Assembly (NCBI RefSeq): GCF_029892515.1
Contig: NZ_JARXVF010000001.1
Coordinates: 2,108,001 to 2,172,000, forward strand
Origin: Pseudaminobacter soli (ex Li et al. 2025)
Lineage (GTDB): Bacteria > Pseudomonadota > Alphaproteobacteria > Rhizobiales > Rhizobiaceae
DNA: 64,000 bases
Direction of reading: 5' to 3'
The notes beneath the pieces were generated by a model. It worked only from the letters and a program-made list of their open reading frames with translations, did no database searches and was not told the origin of the DNA. The position numbers were made by a program, and so were the translations under genes. Positions 40,867-49,474 of this stretch are shown here, piece by piece (the stretch's first letter is position 1; every line of letters begins with the position of its first letter).

Positions 40867-41673
40867 ATGTCTTTTTCGATCGCTACCTGGAACATCAACT
40901 CCGTGCGGCTACGCATGCCGCTTGTCGAGCGGTTCCTGCTCGAGAAGGCGCCGGACGTCCTTTGCCTGCAGGAAACCAAGTGCCCAGACGACCAGTTTCC
41001 GTCGGCGGCTTTCCGCAAGCTCGGCTATCAGCACATCGCCATAAGCGGCCAGAAGGGTTATCACGGTGTCGCCACCGTTGCCCGGCGGCCGATCGAACTG
41101 GTCGAGAAGCGCGACTTCTGCACCATGGGCGATTGCCGCCATCTGTCGGTGCGGGTCGCTGCGGGCGATAAGAAGGTTTTGCTGCACAATTTCTACGTTC
41201 CGGCGGGCGGCGACGAGCCGGACCCGGAGATCAATCCCAAATTCCGCCACAAGCTCGATTTCGTGGCCGAGATGAATGCGATCCGGGCGGATCATGACGA
41301 GACTTCCGCCTCGGTCCTGGTCGGCGATCTCAACATCGCCCCGCTGGAGCATGACGTCTGGTCGCACAAGCAGCTTCTGAAGGTGGTCAGCCATACGCCG
41401 GTCGAGACGGAAAACTTCGAGGCGATGCGCAAGGCTGGCGATTGGGTCGACCTCATGCGCCACAACGTGCCCGACGAGCAGAAGATCTACACCTGGTGGA
41501 GCTACCGCGCCCAGGATTGGGAGGGGTCGGATCGTGGCCGCCGACTCGACCATGTCTGGTCGTCGCAGAACCTGGTTCCGAGCTTCACCGGCTACGAAAT
41601 CCTTCGTGAGGCACGCGGCTGGGACCGGCCTTCCGACCATGTGCCGGTGATCGCACGCTTCGACCTGGAATAG
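40867..41673 (+). CDS. xth: Exodeoxyribonuclease III (AP endonuclease)
   Basis: 268 aa from the ATG at 40867. The EEP-fold motifs are ATWNINSVRLR (with Asn7), LCLQETKC, GDLNIAP, and the terminal SDHVPVIARF with the catalytic His. It excises 3' blocks and cleaves at abasic sites in base-excision repair. The upstream in-frame extension is rejected as non-conserved. It is convergent with the cyclic-nucleotide-binding protein. Confidence 0.95.
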   Translation: MSFSIATWNINSVRLRMPLVERFLLEKAPDVLCLQETKCPDDQFPSAAFRKLGYQHIAISGQKGYHGVATVARRPIELVEKRDFCTMGDCRHLSVRVAAGDKKVLLHNFYVPAGGDEPDPEINPKFRHKLDFVAEMNAIRADHDETSASVLVGDLNIAPLEHDVWSHKQLLKVVSHTPVETENFEAMRKAGDWVDLMRHNVPDEQKIYTWWSYRAQDWEGSDRGRRLDHVWSSQNLVPSFTGYEILREARGWDRPSDHVPVIARFDLE

Positions 41674-41703
41674 GGCGCGTCGCCGCTGGACGCGGCACGC
41701 AGT

Positions 41704-42159
41704 TCAGGGCGTGAAGCGCGAGGCCATTGCCTCGATCCGCCGAATGAGCGCCTGCAGCTCTTCGGAGATGCGCCGGTGCAGGTGAACGGCCAGCTCGGGA
41801 TATTCCTCGAGTATGCGGTGGAACATCTTGCGGTTCAGCCGCAGCACTTCCGAATCGGTTTCGGCGGCCGCGCTGGTCAGCCGCCTGGTGTCGGCGATCA
41901 GCGCAAGCTCGCCGAGGATCTCACCGGGCTTGACCGAAGCGATCGGGGTCCGATTTTGGTCACTTTCGCGATAGAGGATGATGCTGCCGCTGACGACGAC
42001 ATAGGCCGAGTCAGCCTCGTCGTCCTCGAGATAGAGCTTGCGACTTGCCGGCAGCCGCATCGATTCGGTGCCGAAGGCGAGCAGGCGCAGTTGTTCCTGG
42101 CTGAAGCCTTCGAAAAGCTTCACGCCGGACAGAATGCGGATGTCATCATCCAGCGCCAT
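41704..42159 (-). CDS. Cyclic-nucleotide-binding domain protein without a DNA-binding domain
   Basis: 151 aa from the ATG at 42159 (GGGGAC upstream). The whole protein is one Crp-type cNMP-binding domain: DDIRILSGVKLFEGFSQEQL at the start and the phosphate-binding cassette GEILGELALIADTRRLTSAA. The Glu and Arg needed to bind the cyclic phosphate are present. The winged-helix part of Crp/Fnr regulators is missing. A role as a cAMP/cGMP-sensing partner is inferred. It starts 65 nt after the cenR-like gene. Confidence 0.85.
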   Translation of the reverse strand: MALDDDIRILSGVKLFEGFSQEQLRLLAFGTESMRLPASRKLYLEDDEADSAYVVVSGSIILYRESDQNRTPIASVKPGEILGELALIADTRRLTSAAAETDSEVLRLNRKMFHRILEEYPELAVHLHRRISEELQALIRRIEAMASRFTP

Positions 42160-42224
42160 AGTGTCCCCGAAATCCTGGCCTGGAGTTCCCCCCGGTAGCG
42201 GTCCCCGCCAGGACCGCAAACCCG

Positions 42225-42908
42225 TTAGGGAACCAGCTTATATCCGCCGCTTTCTGTCACAAGAATTTCAGCATTGGAAGGATCACGCTCGATCTTCTGG
42301 CGCAACCGGTAGACATGCGTCTCCAGCGTGTGCGTCGTGACGCCAGAGTTGTAGCCCCAGACCTCTTCGAGCAGAACGTCGCGGGTAACGACCTTCTGAT
42401 CGGCGCGGTAGAGATACTTGATGATCGAGGCTTCCTTCTCGGTCAGGCGGACCTTGGCGCCGCGCTGGTCGAGCAGGAGCTTCTGGCTCGGCTTGAACGT
42501 ATAGGGTCCCACCGAGAAGGTCGCGTCCTCGCTCTGCTCGTGCTGGCGCAACTGGGCGCGGATGCGGGCAAGCAGCACCGCAAAGCGGAACGGCTTGGTG
42601 ACATAGTCGTTGGCGCCCGCCTCCAGGCCAAGGATCGTGTCCGAATCAGTGTCATGTCCCGTCAGCATGATGATGGGGGCCTTGTAGCCGCCCTTGCGCA
42701 GGATCTTCACCGCTTCGCGGCCGTCCATATCAGGCAAGCCGACATCCATGATGAGGAGGTCCACGAGGCCGCCGCGCGCTATCGCTACGCCCTTGGATGC
42801 AGAGGCTTCCTGCAGCACGTCGAACTCTTCATAGAGGGAAAGTTGCTCGACAAGCGTTGAACGGAGGTCTTCGTCGTCATCAACGATCAGGATGGTGCGT
42901 GAGCTCAT
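42225..42908 (-). CDS. cenR: OmpR-family response regulator, CenR-like
   Basis: 227 aa. The receiver has the acidic pair in VDDDEDL, the phosphoacceptor Asp in LIMDVGLPD (Asp56), Thr in IIMLTGHD and Lys in YVTKPF. The winged helix has VRLTEKEASIIKYLYRADQKVV and GVTTHTLETHVYRLRQKI. I recall this combination as matching CenR, an envelope regulator of Caulobacter and other alphaproteobacteria. No histidine kinase gene is adjacent, as is usual for cenR. The name is from recall, not a search. Confidence 0.8.
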   Translation of the reverse strand: MSSRTILIVDDDEDLRSTLVEQLSLYEEFDVLQEASASKGVAIARGGLVDLLIMDVGLPDMDGREAVKILRKGGYKAPIIMLTGHDTDSDTILGLEAGANDYVTKPFRFAVLLARIRAQLRQHEQSEDATFSVGPYTFKPSQKLLLDQRGAKVRLTEKEASIIKYLYRADQKVVTRDVLLEEVWGYNSGVTTHTLETHVYRLRQKIERDPSNAEILVTESGGYKLVP

Positions 42909-43005
42909 GGATCAATCCGTTGTTTTACATGCGTTCTTCTGTTGACCGATGCGGGTTTATGAGGAAGCTGATCTCCAGAAAAGCCGATCACGGTGATTTG
43001 TTCCA

Positions 43006-43584
43006 ATGCAATCATACTCCAAAAAACGTCAACGCAACGGGACGGTTGCAAAAAACAGCAAAAGCCTGCGGATATTGACCGTTCGCCAGCGTCCCGGCCA
43101 CCCTACGCAAGGCTTCATGAACGTCGGGGGAACCGTTTTTTCCTGCGCTCTGGGCAGCGGGGGAATCACCGCCAACAAGCGCGAGGGCGATGGCGGCACG
43201 CCGCTGGCCACCATGCGGATCCTGGCGGGCTATTTCCGGCGCGAACATTTTGCCGGCAAGCGCACACGGCTTGCGATGAGCGAGATCGATGCCCCGCTCG
43301 GCTGGTGCGAGGTGCCGGACGATCGCAACTACAATCGCCCGGTGAGGCTGCCTTACGCGGCAAGCCACGAACATATGCGCCGCGACGACCGGCTGTATGA
43401 TGCCTGCCTGGTGCTCGACTGGAACATCAGTCCGCGCCGGCGCGGGCGCGGTAGCGCGATCTTCTTCCATCTCGCGCGCCCCGATTTCTCGCCGACGCAA
43501 GGGTGCGTGGCCGTAACCGCCCGGACCATGAAGCGGCTTTTGCCTTATCTCAACGATCGGACGGTGCTGAGGGTGGTGCGCTGA
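43006..43584 (+). CDS. L,D-transpeptidase family protein (YkuD domain)
   Basis: 192 aa. The catalytic signature is IFFHLARPDFSPTQGCVAVTARTM, with His and Cys in the H-x(n)-GC order of YkuD. Upstream is VGGTVFSCALGSGGI and a GGTPLATMRILAGYF segment. No signal peptide is clear in the first 35 residues, which are basic, so the true start or the route of export is uncertain. It could make 3-3 peptidoglycan crosslinks or attach outer-membrane proteins. It is divergent from the CenR-like regulator. Confidence 0.88.
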   Translation: MQSYSKKRQRNGTVAKNSKSLRILTVRQRPGHPTQGFMNVGGTVFSCALGSGGITANKREGDGGTPLATMRILAGYFRREHFAGKRTRLAMSEIDAPLGWCEVPDDRNYNRPVRLPYAASHEHMRRDDRLYDACLVLDWNISPRRRGRGSAIFFHLARPDFSPTQGCVAVTARTMKRLLPYLNDRTVLRVVR

Positions 43585-43588
43585 CGAG

Positions 43589-43996
43589 TCAGACGCCCCA
43601 CCAACCGAGGATCGCGCCCATGATGAGGGTGACGCCAAGCCAATGGAGGCTGTCGATGATGGTGAGGTCCCAGCCGAAACCCTGGTAGCTCTGATTGACT
43701 GCAACGGTGGTGGCGATGAAGCCGAGCCAAAGCAGGAAGCCCGACACCAGGCCGTTGCCCAGGGTGAATACGCCTGCGCCGACATGCCAGAGAATGCCTG
43801 CGAGCACCCAGGCCATGATCAGTTCGCAGATGAAGCTGGTGATGAACAGCACCGGCGACATCTTGGCGGTCGCCGGATCGATCCGGGCGGCCTTCATCCA
43901 GGGTTTGCCGAGCGTGCCGTAATAGACCGCGCCAAATACGAATGCTGCAATGGCCGCGACCAGGATCGCCAGGTAGTTCACGCTTGCAAGGTTCAT
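43589..43996 (-). CDS. DUF1761 membrane protein
   Basis: 135 aa from the ATG at 43996 (GGGAGGG upstream). The first 115 residues of the longer open frame are not coding. There are four membrane segments, starting with VNYLAILVAAIAAFVFGAVYYGTLGKPWMKA, the DUF1761 opening. The function is unknown. It is convergent with the transpeptidase, 4 nt apart. Confidence 0.88.
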   Translation of the reverse strand: MNLASVNYLAILVAAIAAFVFGAVYYGTLGKPWMKAARIDPATAKMSPVLFITSFICELIMAWVLAGILWHVGAGVFTLGNGLVSGFLLWLGFIATTVAVNQSYQGFGWDLTIIDSLHWLGVTLIMGAILGWWGV

Positions 43997-44045
43997 GATG
44001 CCCTCCCGCTGATGCGCCTCATAGAACGCCGTGCCGAGATGGCCG

Positions 44046-44693
44046 TCAACCAAAGCGCCAGACGGTGGTGCGCTTGACCTCGGCATCCTCCAGGGCGCGG
44101 GTGACCGGCACCTCGTAAACAGCGAGCGGGGACAGCCTTTCCTTCGGCAGGTAGGAGCGGCCGGGATCGCCGACAACGATGTCAGCCCCGCGTTGGCGCA
44201 GACCGGTGAACCAGCTGACCAGCCTCTCCGCAAAGTCCTTCTGATAAAAGACGTCGCCGGCCAGCACGATGTCCCAGTCGTCGTCGGTGCCGATCGTGTC
44301 GGTGCCGACGAAAAGCGGCGAAACGCCATTGGTCTCGCCGTTCAGCGTCACGGCCGCCTCGCAGAAGGGGTCGATGTCGGCGGCAATCACCTCGCGCGCG
44401 CCGGCCATCGCAGCGGCGATCGCGACCATGCCGGAGCCGGAGGCGAAATCGAGCACGCGCTTTCCACGGACGGTGTCCGGGTTGTCGAGGATATAGCGGG
44501 CCAGCCCCTGTCCACCTGCCCAGGCGAAGGCCCAGAAGGGCGGCGGCAGGCCGATCTCGGCCAGTTCTTCCTCGGTCTTCTCCCAGAGCTCATGCGCTTC
44601 GTCGGCGAGGTAGAGCCTGATCTCCGGCACATGCGGCGGTGCCATCAGGCCCGTATTGGCGCGGATGAAGCGTCTGGCGTCTTCGGGTGTCAC
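44046..44693 (-). CDS. METTL20/ETFBKMT-like protein lysine methyltransferase
   Basis: 215 aa from a GTG at 44693 whose GTGA overlaps the stop of the EVE gene, so translation is coupled. The N-terminus has FIRANTGLMAPPHVPEIRLYLADEAHELW, then GLPPPFWAFAWAGGQGLARYIL and the SAM motif VLDFASGSGMVAIAAAMAGA. This resembles the ETF-beta lysine methyltransferase of mitochondria and its characterised Agrobacterium relative, which also acts on ribosomal L7/L12. The substrate here is inferred. Confidence 0.82.
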   Translation of the reverse strand: MTPEDARRFIRANTGLMAPPHVPEIRLYLADEAHELWEKTEEELAEIGLPPPFWAFAWAGGQGLARYILDNPDTVRGKRVLDFASGSGMVAIAAAMAGAREVIAADIDPFCEAAVTLNGETNGVSPLFVGTDTIGTDDDWDIVLAGDVFYQKDFAERLVSWFTGLRQRGADIVVGDPGRSYLPKERLSPLAVYEVPVTRALEDAEVKRTTVWRFG

Positions 44694-45115
44694 GGCGCGG
44701 GAACGAGTCCGCCCATGCGGCAGACCTCCTCCCACTCGTCCGGCGTGACCGGCTGCACGGAAAGGCGCATCGAGGTGACCAGCGACATCTTCTCGAGCTT
44801 GGGATTGGCCTTGACCTCGACCAGCGTCACCGGGCGCGGCATGTCACGCACGGCGCGCACATCGACGCATTCCCAGCGCGGGTCTTCCGTGGTGGTGTCG
44901 TGATGGGCAAGGGCACAGACCTCGCAGATGCCCACGACCTCGAGCCCCTCGTTGGAATGGTAGAAGAAGCCGAGATCGCCGATCTGCATGGCGCGCATGT
45001 TGTTGCGCGCCAGATAATTGCGCACGCCGTCCCACTGCGTGCCCTTGTCTCCAAGCGCCTTCAGCATGTCGAAGGAAAATTTGAACGGCTCGGATTTGAA
45101 CAGCCAGTAGTTCAT
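44690..45115 (-). CDS. EVE-domain protein
   Basis: 141 aa from the ATG at 45115. The PUA-like EVE domain has MNYWLFKSEPFKFSFD at the start, TQWDGVRNYLARNNMRAM, GDLGFFYHSNEG and the C-terminal RLSVQPVTPDEWEEVCRMGGL. EVE domains bind modified bases in DNA or RNA; the ligand of the short YTH-like bacterial form is unknown. It is coupled to the METTL20-like gene by a 4-nt overlap. Confidence 0.92.
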   Translation of the reverse strand: MNYWLFKSEPFKFSFDMLKALGDKGTQWDGVRNYLARNNMRAMQIGDLGFFYHSNEGLEVVGICEVCALAHHDTTTEDPRWECVDVRAVRDMPRPVTLVEVKANPKLEKMSLVTSMRLSVQPVTPDEWEEVCRMGGLVPAP

Positions 45116-45192
45116 GTCGTGCGTCCTTTGAGCATTTTGCAGCGAGGTGGAATCACCTCGCGTAGTATAAATGCGGCACAATCAATTAGTTG

Positions 45193-45241
45193 GACCATGA
45201 TGTCGTCCGAAAACCGGTTCCCGCTTTTCGGCATCATGGTC
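45193..45241. repeat. Second copy of the rhizobial palindromic element
   Basis: GACCATGATG (45193-45202) pairs with CATCATGGTC (45232-45241), and CGAAAA pairs with TTTTCG inside, around CCGGTTCCCG. It shares the ATGAT..GTCCGAAAA and CTTTTC(G)G..ATCATG layout with the element at 23496-23540. The last base is part of the yciI stop codon. Confidence 0.75.
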
Positions 45242-45537
45242 TATGCGCTTGCCGGATTGTTGAACACCCAGTTCCAGGGGCGGATTTCGACCGTATCGAA
45301 CAGCCCGGCCTTCGCGTAGGGGTCCTTTGCCGCGAGATCGGCCGCAGCTTGCTTGTCGGCTACCTCAACCACGACCAGGCTGCCGCAGGGCTTGCCGTCG
45401 TCATCGAGGAAGGGGCCAGCGAATTTCAGCGTGCCCTCGGCGTTCAGGCCATTCAGAAAGGTGACGTGGTCGGGCCGCACATCCAGCCGAAGCTGCAGAT
45501 GGCCTGGCTTGTCCTTGCAGATGAACGCAAACAGCAT
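45241..45537 (-). CDS. YciI-family protein
   Basis: 98 aa. The dimeric alpha/beta-barrel fold has MLFAFICKDKPGHLQLRLDVRPDHVTFL at the start, GPFLDDDGKPCGSLVVVEVAD and AKAGLFDTVEIRPWNW at the C-terminus, with the conserved His and Asp of the family. The reaction is unknown. It is 28 nt downstream of gpsA. Confidence 0.92.
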   Translation of the reverse strand: MLFAFICKDKPGHLQLRLDVRPDHVTFLNGLNAEGTLKFAGPFLDDDGKPCGSLVVVEVADKQAAADLAAKDPYAKAGLFDTVEIRPWNWVFNNPASA

Positions 45538-45565
45538 GGGATTCCGCTCCTGTCTGAAAAAGTTC

Positions 45566-46549
45566 CTATTCCGCTTCGTGGCGCAGCGGGCGCGTCATCA
45601 GCGCCGTCACCGCTTCCTGAAGGGTGATCGCCCGGTCGAGTATCTGCGAAACCGTGGTGATGATCGGTGCGCGTATGCCGCGCTCCTGCGCGATCCGGGC
45701 CGCAATCGCCGCGGTCGCCACACCCTCGGCCAGTGGCCTGCCCTCCAGCGACTCGCCACGTCCCAGCGCAAGCCCATAGGAAAAATTGCGCGATTGCGAC
45801 GACGAGCAGGTCAGCATCAGGTCGCCGAAGCCGGAAAGGCCCATCAGCGTTTCGGGCCGGGCGCCGAAATCCGCACCGATGCGCCTGAGCTCGGCAAAGC
45901 CGCGGGTGACGGTGGCGGCCTGCGCGCTTGCGCCCAGACCGGCGCCGATGACCGCACCCGCCGCTATGGCGAAGACGTTCTTCAGCGCGCCGCCGATCTC
46001 GACGCCGATCAGGTCGTCGGTCGAATAGCAGCGAAAACTCTCCGTGGAAAAGCGCTGCGCCAGCTCGGCGGCAAGCTCCTCCTCGCGCGCGGCGATCACT
46101 ACTGCAGTCGGCAGGCCGCGCGAAACGTCCGAGGCAAAGCTCGGGCCCGAAAGCGCGGCAACCGGATGATCCGGCACGATCTCGTCGGCGATCTCGGAAA
46201 GCAGCGTGCCGGTCTCGCGTTCGATGCCCTTGGCGCAGAGCACCAGCGGCACGCCGGCGGGCAGGTGCGGCTTCGCCTCGGCCAGAACCTGCCGCAGCAC
46301 TTGCGCAGGCGTGACGACCAGCACGCAATCCGTTTCGGCAAGTGCGGCGGCAAGGTCGGTCGTCGCGTTGAGCGCCGGCTCAAGAGTAATGCCTGGTAGG
46401 TAGCGCGGGTTTTTTCCCTGCTTCAGCGCTTCGACCATTTCAGGGTCGCGTGCCCATATCCGCACGTCATTGCCCGCACGGGCCGCTGTTAACGCAAGGG
46501 CGGTGCCCCAGGCGCCGCCGCCCAGAACGGTTACGCGATAGGCGCTCAT
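45566..46549 (-). CDS. gpsA: Glycerol-3-phosphate dehydrogenase [NAD(P)+]
   Basis: 327 aa. The cofactor motif [10 protein letters not shown] is at 10-19. [35 protein letters not shown], and [26 protein letters not shown] with the catalytic lysine follow. It makes sn-glycerol-3-phosphate for phospholipids. Its start overlaps the tsaD stop by 4 nt. Confidence 0.97.
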   Translation of the reverse strand: MSAYRVTVLGGGAWGTALALTAARAGNDVRIWARDPEMVEALKQGKNPRYLPGITLEPALNATTDLAAALAETDCVLVVTPAQVLRQVLAEAKPHLPAGVPLVLCAKGIERETGTLLSEIADEIVPDHPVAALSGPSFASDVSRGLPTAVVIAAREEELAAELAQRFSTESFRCYSTDDLIGVEIGGALKNVFAIAAGAVIGAGLGASAQAATVTRGFAELRRIGADFGARPETLMGLSGFGDLMLTCSSSQSRNFSYGLALGRGESLEGRPLAEGVATAAIAARIAQERGIRAPIITTVSQILDRAITLQEAVTALMTRPLRHEAE

Positions 46550-47631
46550 GCCTTTGCTCCCCTTCTGCCCGAGCCAACCACAGGCGCTGAGACGCTGTCG
46601 AGCGGCCAGCGCGAGCGCGGCACGAAATCCATCGCGTCAGGCTCGACGAGCCCGGCGCGCACGCGCTCTATGCCCGCCCAGGCGATCATCGCCGCATTGT
46701 CGGTGCACAGCGCATGCGGCGGTGCGACGAAGGCAAAACCGTTGTCACGGCAGAGCGCTTCCAGCGTGGCGCGGATCGTCTTGTTGGCTGCGACGCCGCC
46801 GGCCACAACCAGCGCCGGCGTCTTCACGTCCGGATATTTCCCACGGAAGCGGGCAAGTGTGCGCGCCACGCGGTCGCCCAGCGCATCCGACACCGCAGTC
46901 TGGAAGGAGGCGCAGATGTCGGCCACGTCCTGATCGCTCAACGGTGCGATTGCGGTGGCGGCCTGCCGCACGGCGGTCTTCAGCCCGGAGAAGGAGAAAT
47001 CGGGACGCGCCTCGCCCTTCATGGGGCGGGGGAATGCGAAGCGGCTAGCATCGCCGCTGGCCGCAGCCTTCTCGACGCTCGGGCCGCCCGGATAGGGCAG
47101 GCCGAGCATTTTTGCGGTCTTGTCGAAGGCTTCGCCCAGCGCATCGTCGATTGTGGTGGCCCAACGCTGGTAGTCGCCAACGCCGCGCACCAAAAGGATT
47201 TGCGTGTGGCCGCCGGAAACGAGCAGCAGCAGGTAGGGGAACGATAGCCCATCTGTCAGCCGTGCAGTGAGTGCGTGGCCTTCGAGATGGTTGACGGCGA
47301 TCAGTGGCTTATGCGCTGCCGCCGCGATCGCCTTGGCCGTCATCAGCCCGACGATCAGCCCACCGACCAGGCCCGGCCCGGCGGTAGCGGCAACGGCATC
47401 GATCTCCGCGAGCGAGGTGCCGGCATCGGCAAGAGCTGCTTCGACGATGCCGTCGAGCGCTTCGACATGGGCGCGCGCGGCGATCTCCGGCACCACGCCC
47501 CCAAAGGCCGCATGCTCCTCGATCTGGCTCAGTACGACGCTGGACAGGATTTGCGGCTCGCCATCGCCCAGCGCAACCACGCTGGCGGCGGTCTCGTCGC
47601 AACTTGTCTCGATCCCGAGTATGCGGATCAT
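46546..47631 (-). CDS. tsaD: tRNA N6-threonylcarbamoyltransferase TsaD
   Basis: 361 aa from the ATG at 47631, which gives the usual [14 protein letters not shown] start; an ATG at 47649 is also possible. The ASKHA fold has the metal-binding HLEGHAL (about 116-122), [13 protein letters not shown], and [10 protein letters not shown]. It adds the t6A37 modification to tRNAs reading ANN codons. It overlaps gpsA by 4 nt and is divergent from hemC. Confidence 0.97.
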   Translation of the reverse strand: MIRILGIETSCDETAASVVALGDGEPQILSSVVLSQIEEHAAFGGVVPEIAARAHVEALDGIVEAALADAGTSLAEIDAVAATAGPGLVGGLIVGLMTAKAIAAAAHKPLIAVNHLEGHALTARLTDGLSFPYLLLLVSGGHTQILLVRGVGDYQRWATTIDDALGEAFDKTAKMLGLPYPGGPSVEKAAASGDASRFAFPRPMKGEARPDFSFSGLKTAVRQAATAIAPLSDQDVADICASFQTAVSDALGDRVARTLARFRGKYPDVKTPALVVAGGVAANKTIRATLEALCRDNGFAFVAPPHALCTDNAAMIAWAGIERVRAGLVEPDAMDFVPRSRWPLDSVSAPVVGSGRRGAKA

Positions 47632-47727
47632 GGCGTCATTTCGTTCCATTGCCCGGCCGTCTTTTCCTCGATAGGAGGATAGGGGAGAATACCCCGTTCG
47701 CCGGGTGGGTATCACGGACGGAGCGCC

Positions 47728-48657
47728 ATGCAAACAAAAGCCTTGAAAATCGGAACGCGCGGCAGCCCGCTGGCGCTGGCCCAGGCCCATGAAACGCGCG
47801 ATCGGCTGATGGCCGCGCACGGGCTCGGCGAAGACGCGTTCGAGATCGTACCGCTCACCACCAGCGGCGACCGCATCCTGGATCGCCCGCTCTCCGAAGT
47901 CGGCGGCAAGGGGCTTTTCACCAAGGAACTGGAAGAGGCGCTGTTCGACGGGCGCATCGACATTGCCGTCCATTCCTCGAAGGACATGGCGACCACGCTG
48001 CCCGAGGGGCTGGAGGTCACCACCTTCCTGCCGCGCGAGGACGTGCGTGACGCCTTCATCGGCAAGCTGGCGCCTTCGATCGTCGAACTGCCGCATGGTG
48101 CCACCGTCGGCTCGTCGTCGCTGCGCCGGCAGGCTCTCATCCGCCGCATGCGGCCCGACCTCGAGGTCATCATGTTCCGCGGCAATGTGCAGACGCGCCT
48201 GCGCAAGCTGGAGGAGGGCATTGCCGCCGGCACCATTCTCGCCAATGCGGGACTGCGCCGGCTGGGCCTCACCCACATCATCACCGACCTGATGTCGCTC
48301 GACATTTTCCCGCCGGCACCGGGCCAGGGCGCCATCGGCATCGAGATGCGTTCGGCTGACAAGGCGATCAGGGACATGCTGTCGGCCATCCACGACGCCC
48401 CGACCGGCTATGCGCTGGCTTGCGAGCGCGCCTATCTGCGCGTGCTGGACGGCTCCTGCCGCACGCCAATCGCTGGCCACGCCGTGGTCGAGGGCGACCG
48501 GCTGTTCTTCAAGGGCGTCATCCTGTCGCTCGACGGCCAGGAGGCGCATGAGGTGGAGCGCGAGGGCAAGGCGGTGGACGCCGAAGCCATCGGCCGCGCG
48601 GCCGGCGAAGAGGTGCGTGCCAAGGCCGGCACCAAGTTCTTCGAGGGCTGGAGCTGA
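47728..48657 (+). CDS. hemC: Porphobilinogen deaminase
   Basis: 309 aa. [10 protein letters not shown] is at 12-21, [22 protein letters not shown] and the catalytic Asp in [11 protein letters not shown] follow, then SSLRRQ. The dipyrromethane cofactor cysteine is in [11 protein letters not shown] near residue 243. It polymerises four porphobilinogens into hydroxymethylbilane. hemD begins at the base after its stop. Confidence 0.97.
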   Translation: MQTKALKIGTRGSPLALAQAHETRDRLMAAHGLGEDAFEIVPLTTSGDRILDRPLSEVGGKGLFTKELEEALFDGRIDIAVHSSKDMATTLPEGLEVTTFLPREDVRDAFIGKLAPSIVELPHGATVGSSSLRRQALIRRMRPDLEVIMFRGNVQTRLRKLEEGIAAGTILANAGLRRLGLTHIITDLMSLDIFPPAPGQGAIGIEMRSADKAIRDMLSAIHDAPTGYALACERAYLRVLDGSCRTPIAGHAVVEGDRLFFKGVILSLDGQEAHEVEREGKAVDAEAIGRAAGEEVRAKAGTKFFEGWS

Positions 48658-49374
48658 ATGGCCCGCCGCGTCCTGGTGACAAGGCCTGAGCCGGGCGCAT
48701 CCGCCACGGCTTCCAGGCTCCGGGATGCGGGTTTCGAGCCGATCGTCATGTCGCTTTCGCGAACGCAGGCGGTTCGCGTGGAGCTTTCAGCCGTTTCCGA
48801 GTCCATCGGCGCGGTCGCCATCACCAGCGCCAATGCGATCCGGCATGCGCCCTCCGAACTGATCGCAAAGTTTTCCGGCAAACGGTGCTTTGCGGTTGGC
48901 CGCAAGACGGCGATGGCCGCGCGCAATGCCGGCTTCAGCGAGGTGATCGAGGGGCCTGGCGAAGCGGTCGGGCTGGCCCGGCTGGTGTCCGCCGAGCTTT
49001 CCGAGGGCGCGGAGCTTGCCTATCTGACGGGGCGCGTCCGGTTGCCGGACTTCGAACAGAGCCTGGCTTCGTCGGGCCACCGGCTTTCCGTCATCGAAAC
49101 CTACGACACCGTTTTCGTCACGGATGCGGCCTTGCCGGAACTGGCGGATGGCCCGCTCGATGCGGTGCTTCTCTATTCGGCCAAGGCCGCGCAGGCCTTT
49201 TCGGCGCTTGCGGACGGAAATCCCCTTTTGGCTGATGCCTCCTGCATCTGCTTGTCCGAACGGGTCGCCGGGGGCCTGCAACACGTTGAAAGCGGAAGGG
49301 TTTTCGTATCGGTCGAACCGACGGAGGATGCGCTGTTGGCGCTGTTGGCGGAGGTCTGCCCGCCCGCGCCATGA
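48658..49374 (+). CDS. hemD: Uroporphyrinogen-III synthase
   Basis: 238 aa. [27 protein letters not shown] is the HemD opening. [24 protein letters not shown] and [14 protein letters not shown] are the other recognisable segments. It closes and inverts hydroxymethylbilane to uroporphyrinogen III. The family is poorly conserved, but position directly after hemC settles the call. Confidence 0.93.
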   Translation: MARRVLVTRPEPGASATASRLRDAGFEPIVMSLSRTQAVRVELSAVSESIGAVAITSANAIRHAPSELIAKFSGKRCFAVGRKTAMAARNAGFSEVIEGPGEAVGLARLVSAELSEGAELAYLTGRVRLPDFEQSLASSGHRLSVIETYDTVFVTDAALPELADGPLDAVLLYSAKAAQAFSALADGNPLLADASCICLSERVAGGLQHVESGRVFVSVEPTEDALLALLAEVCPPAP

Positions 49375-49474
49375 CCGCGCCCCTTTTCACATCATGCTGG
49401 TGTGATACTGATCCTGTAAGCGGTTCCCTTTCCGGAATTTCTTTTTACATCGACAAGCATTGCGGAGTTCTCTC

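Noticed and set aside
47632-48549. Extension of tsaD to 667 aa
   Set aside because: The extra 300 residues are the antisense of hemC; TsaD is normally about 360 aa and begins at the [12 protein letters not shown] motif.
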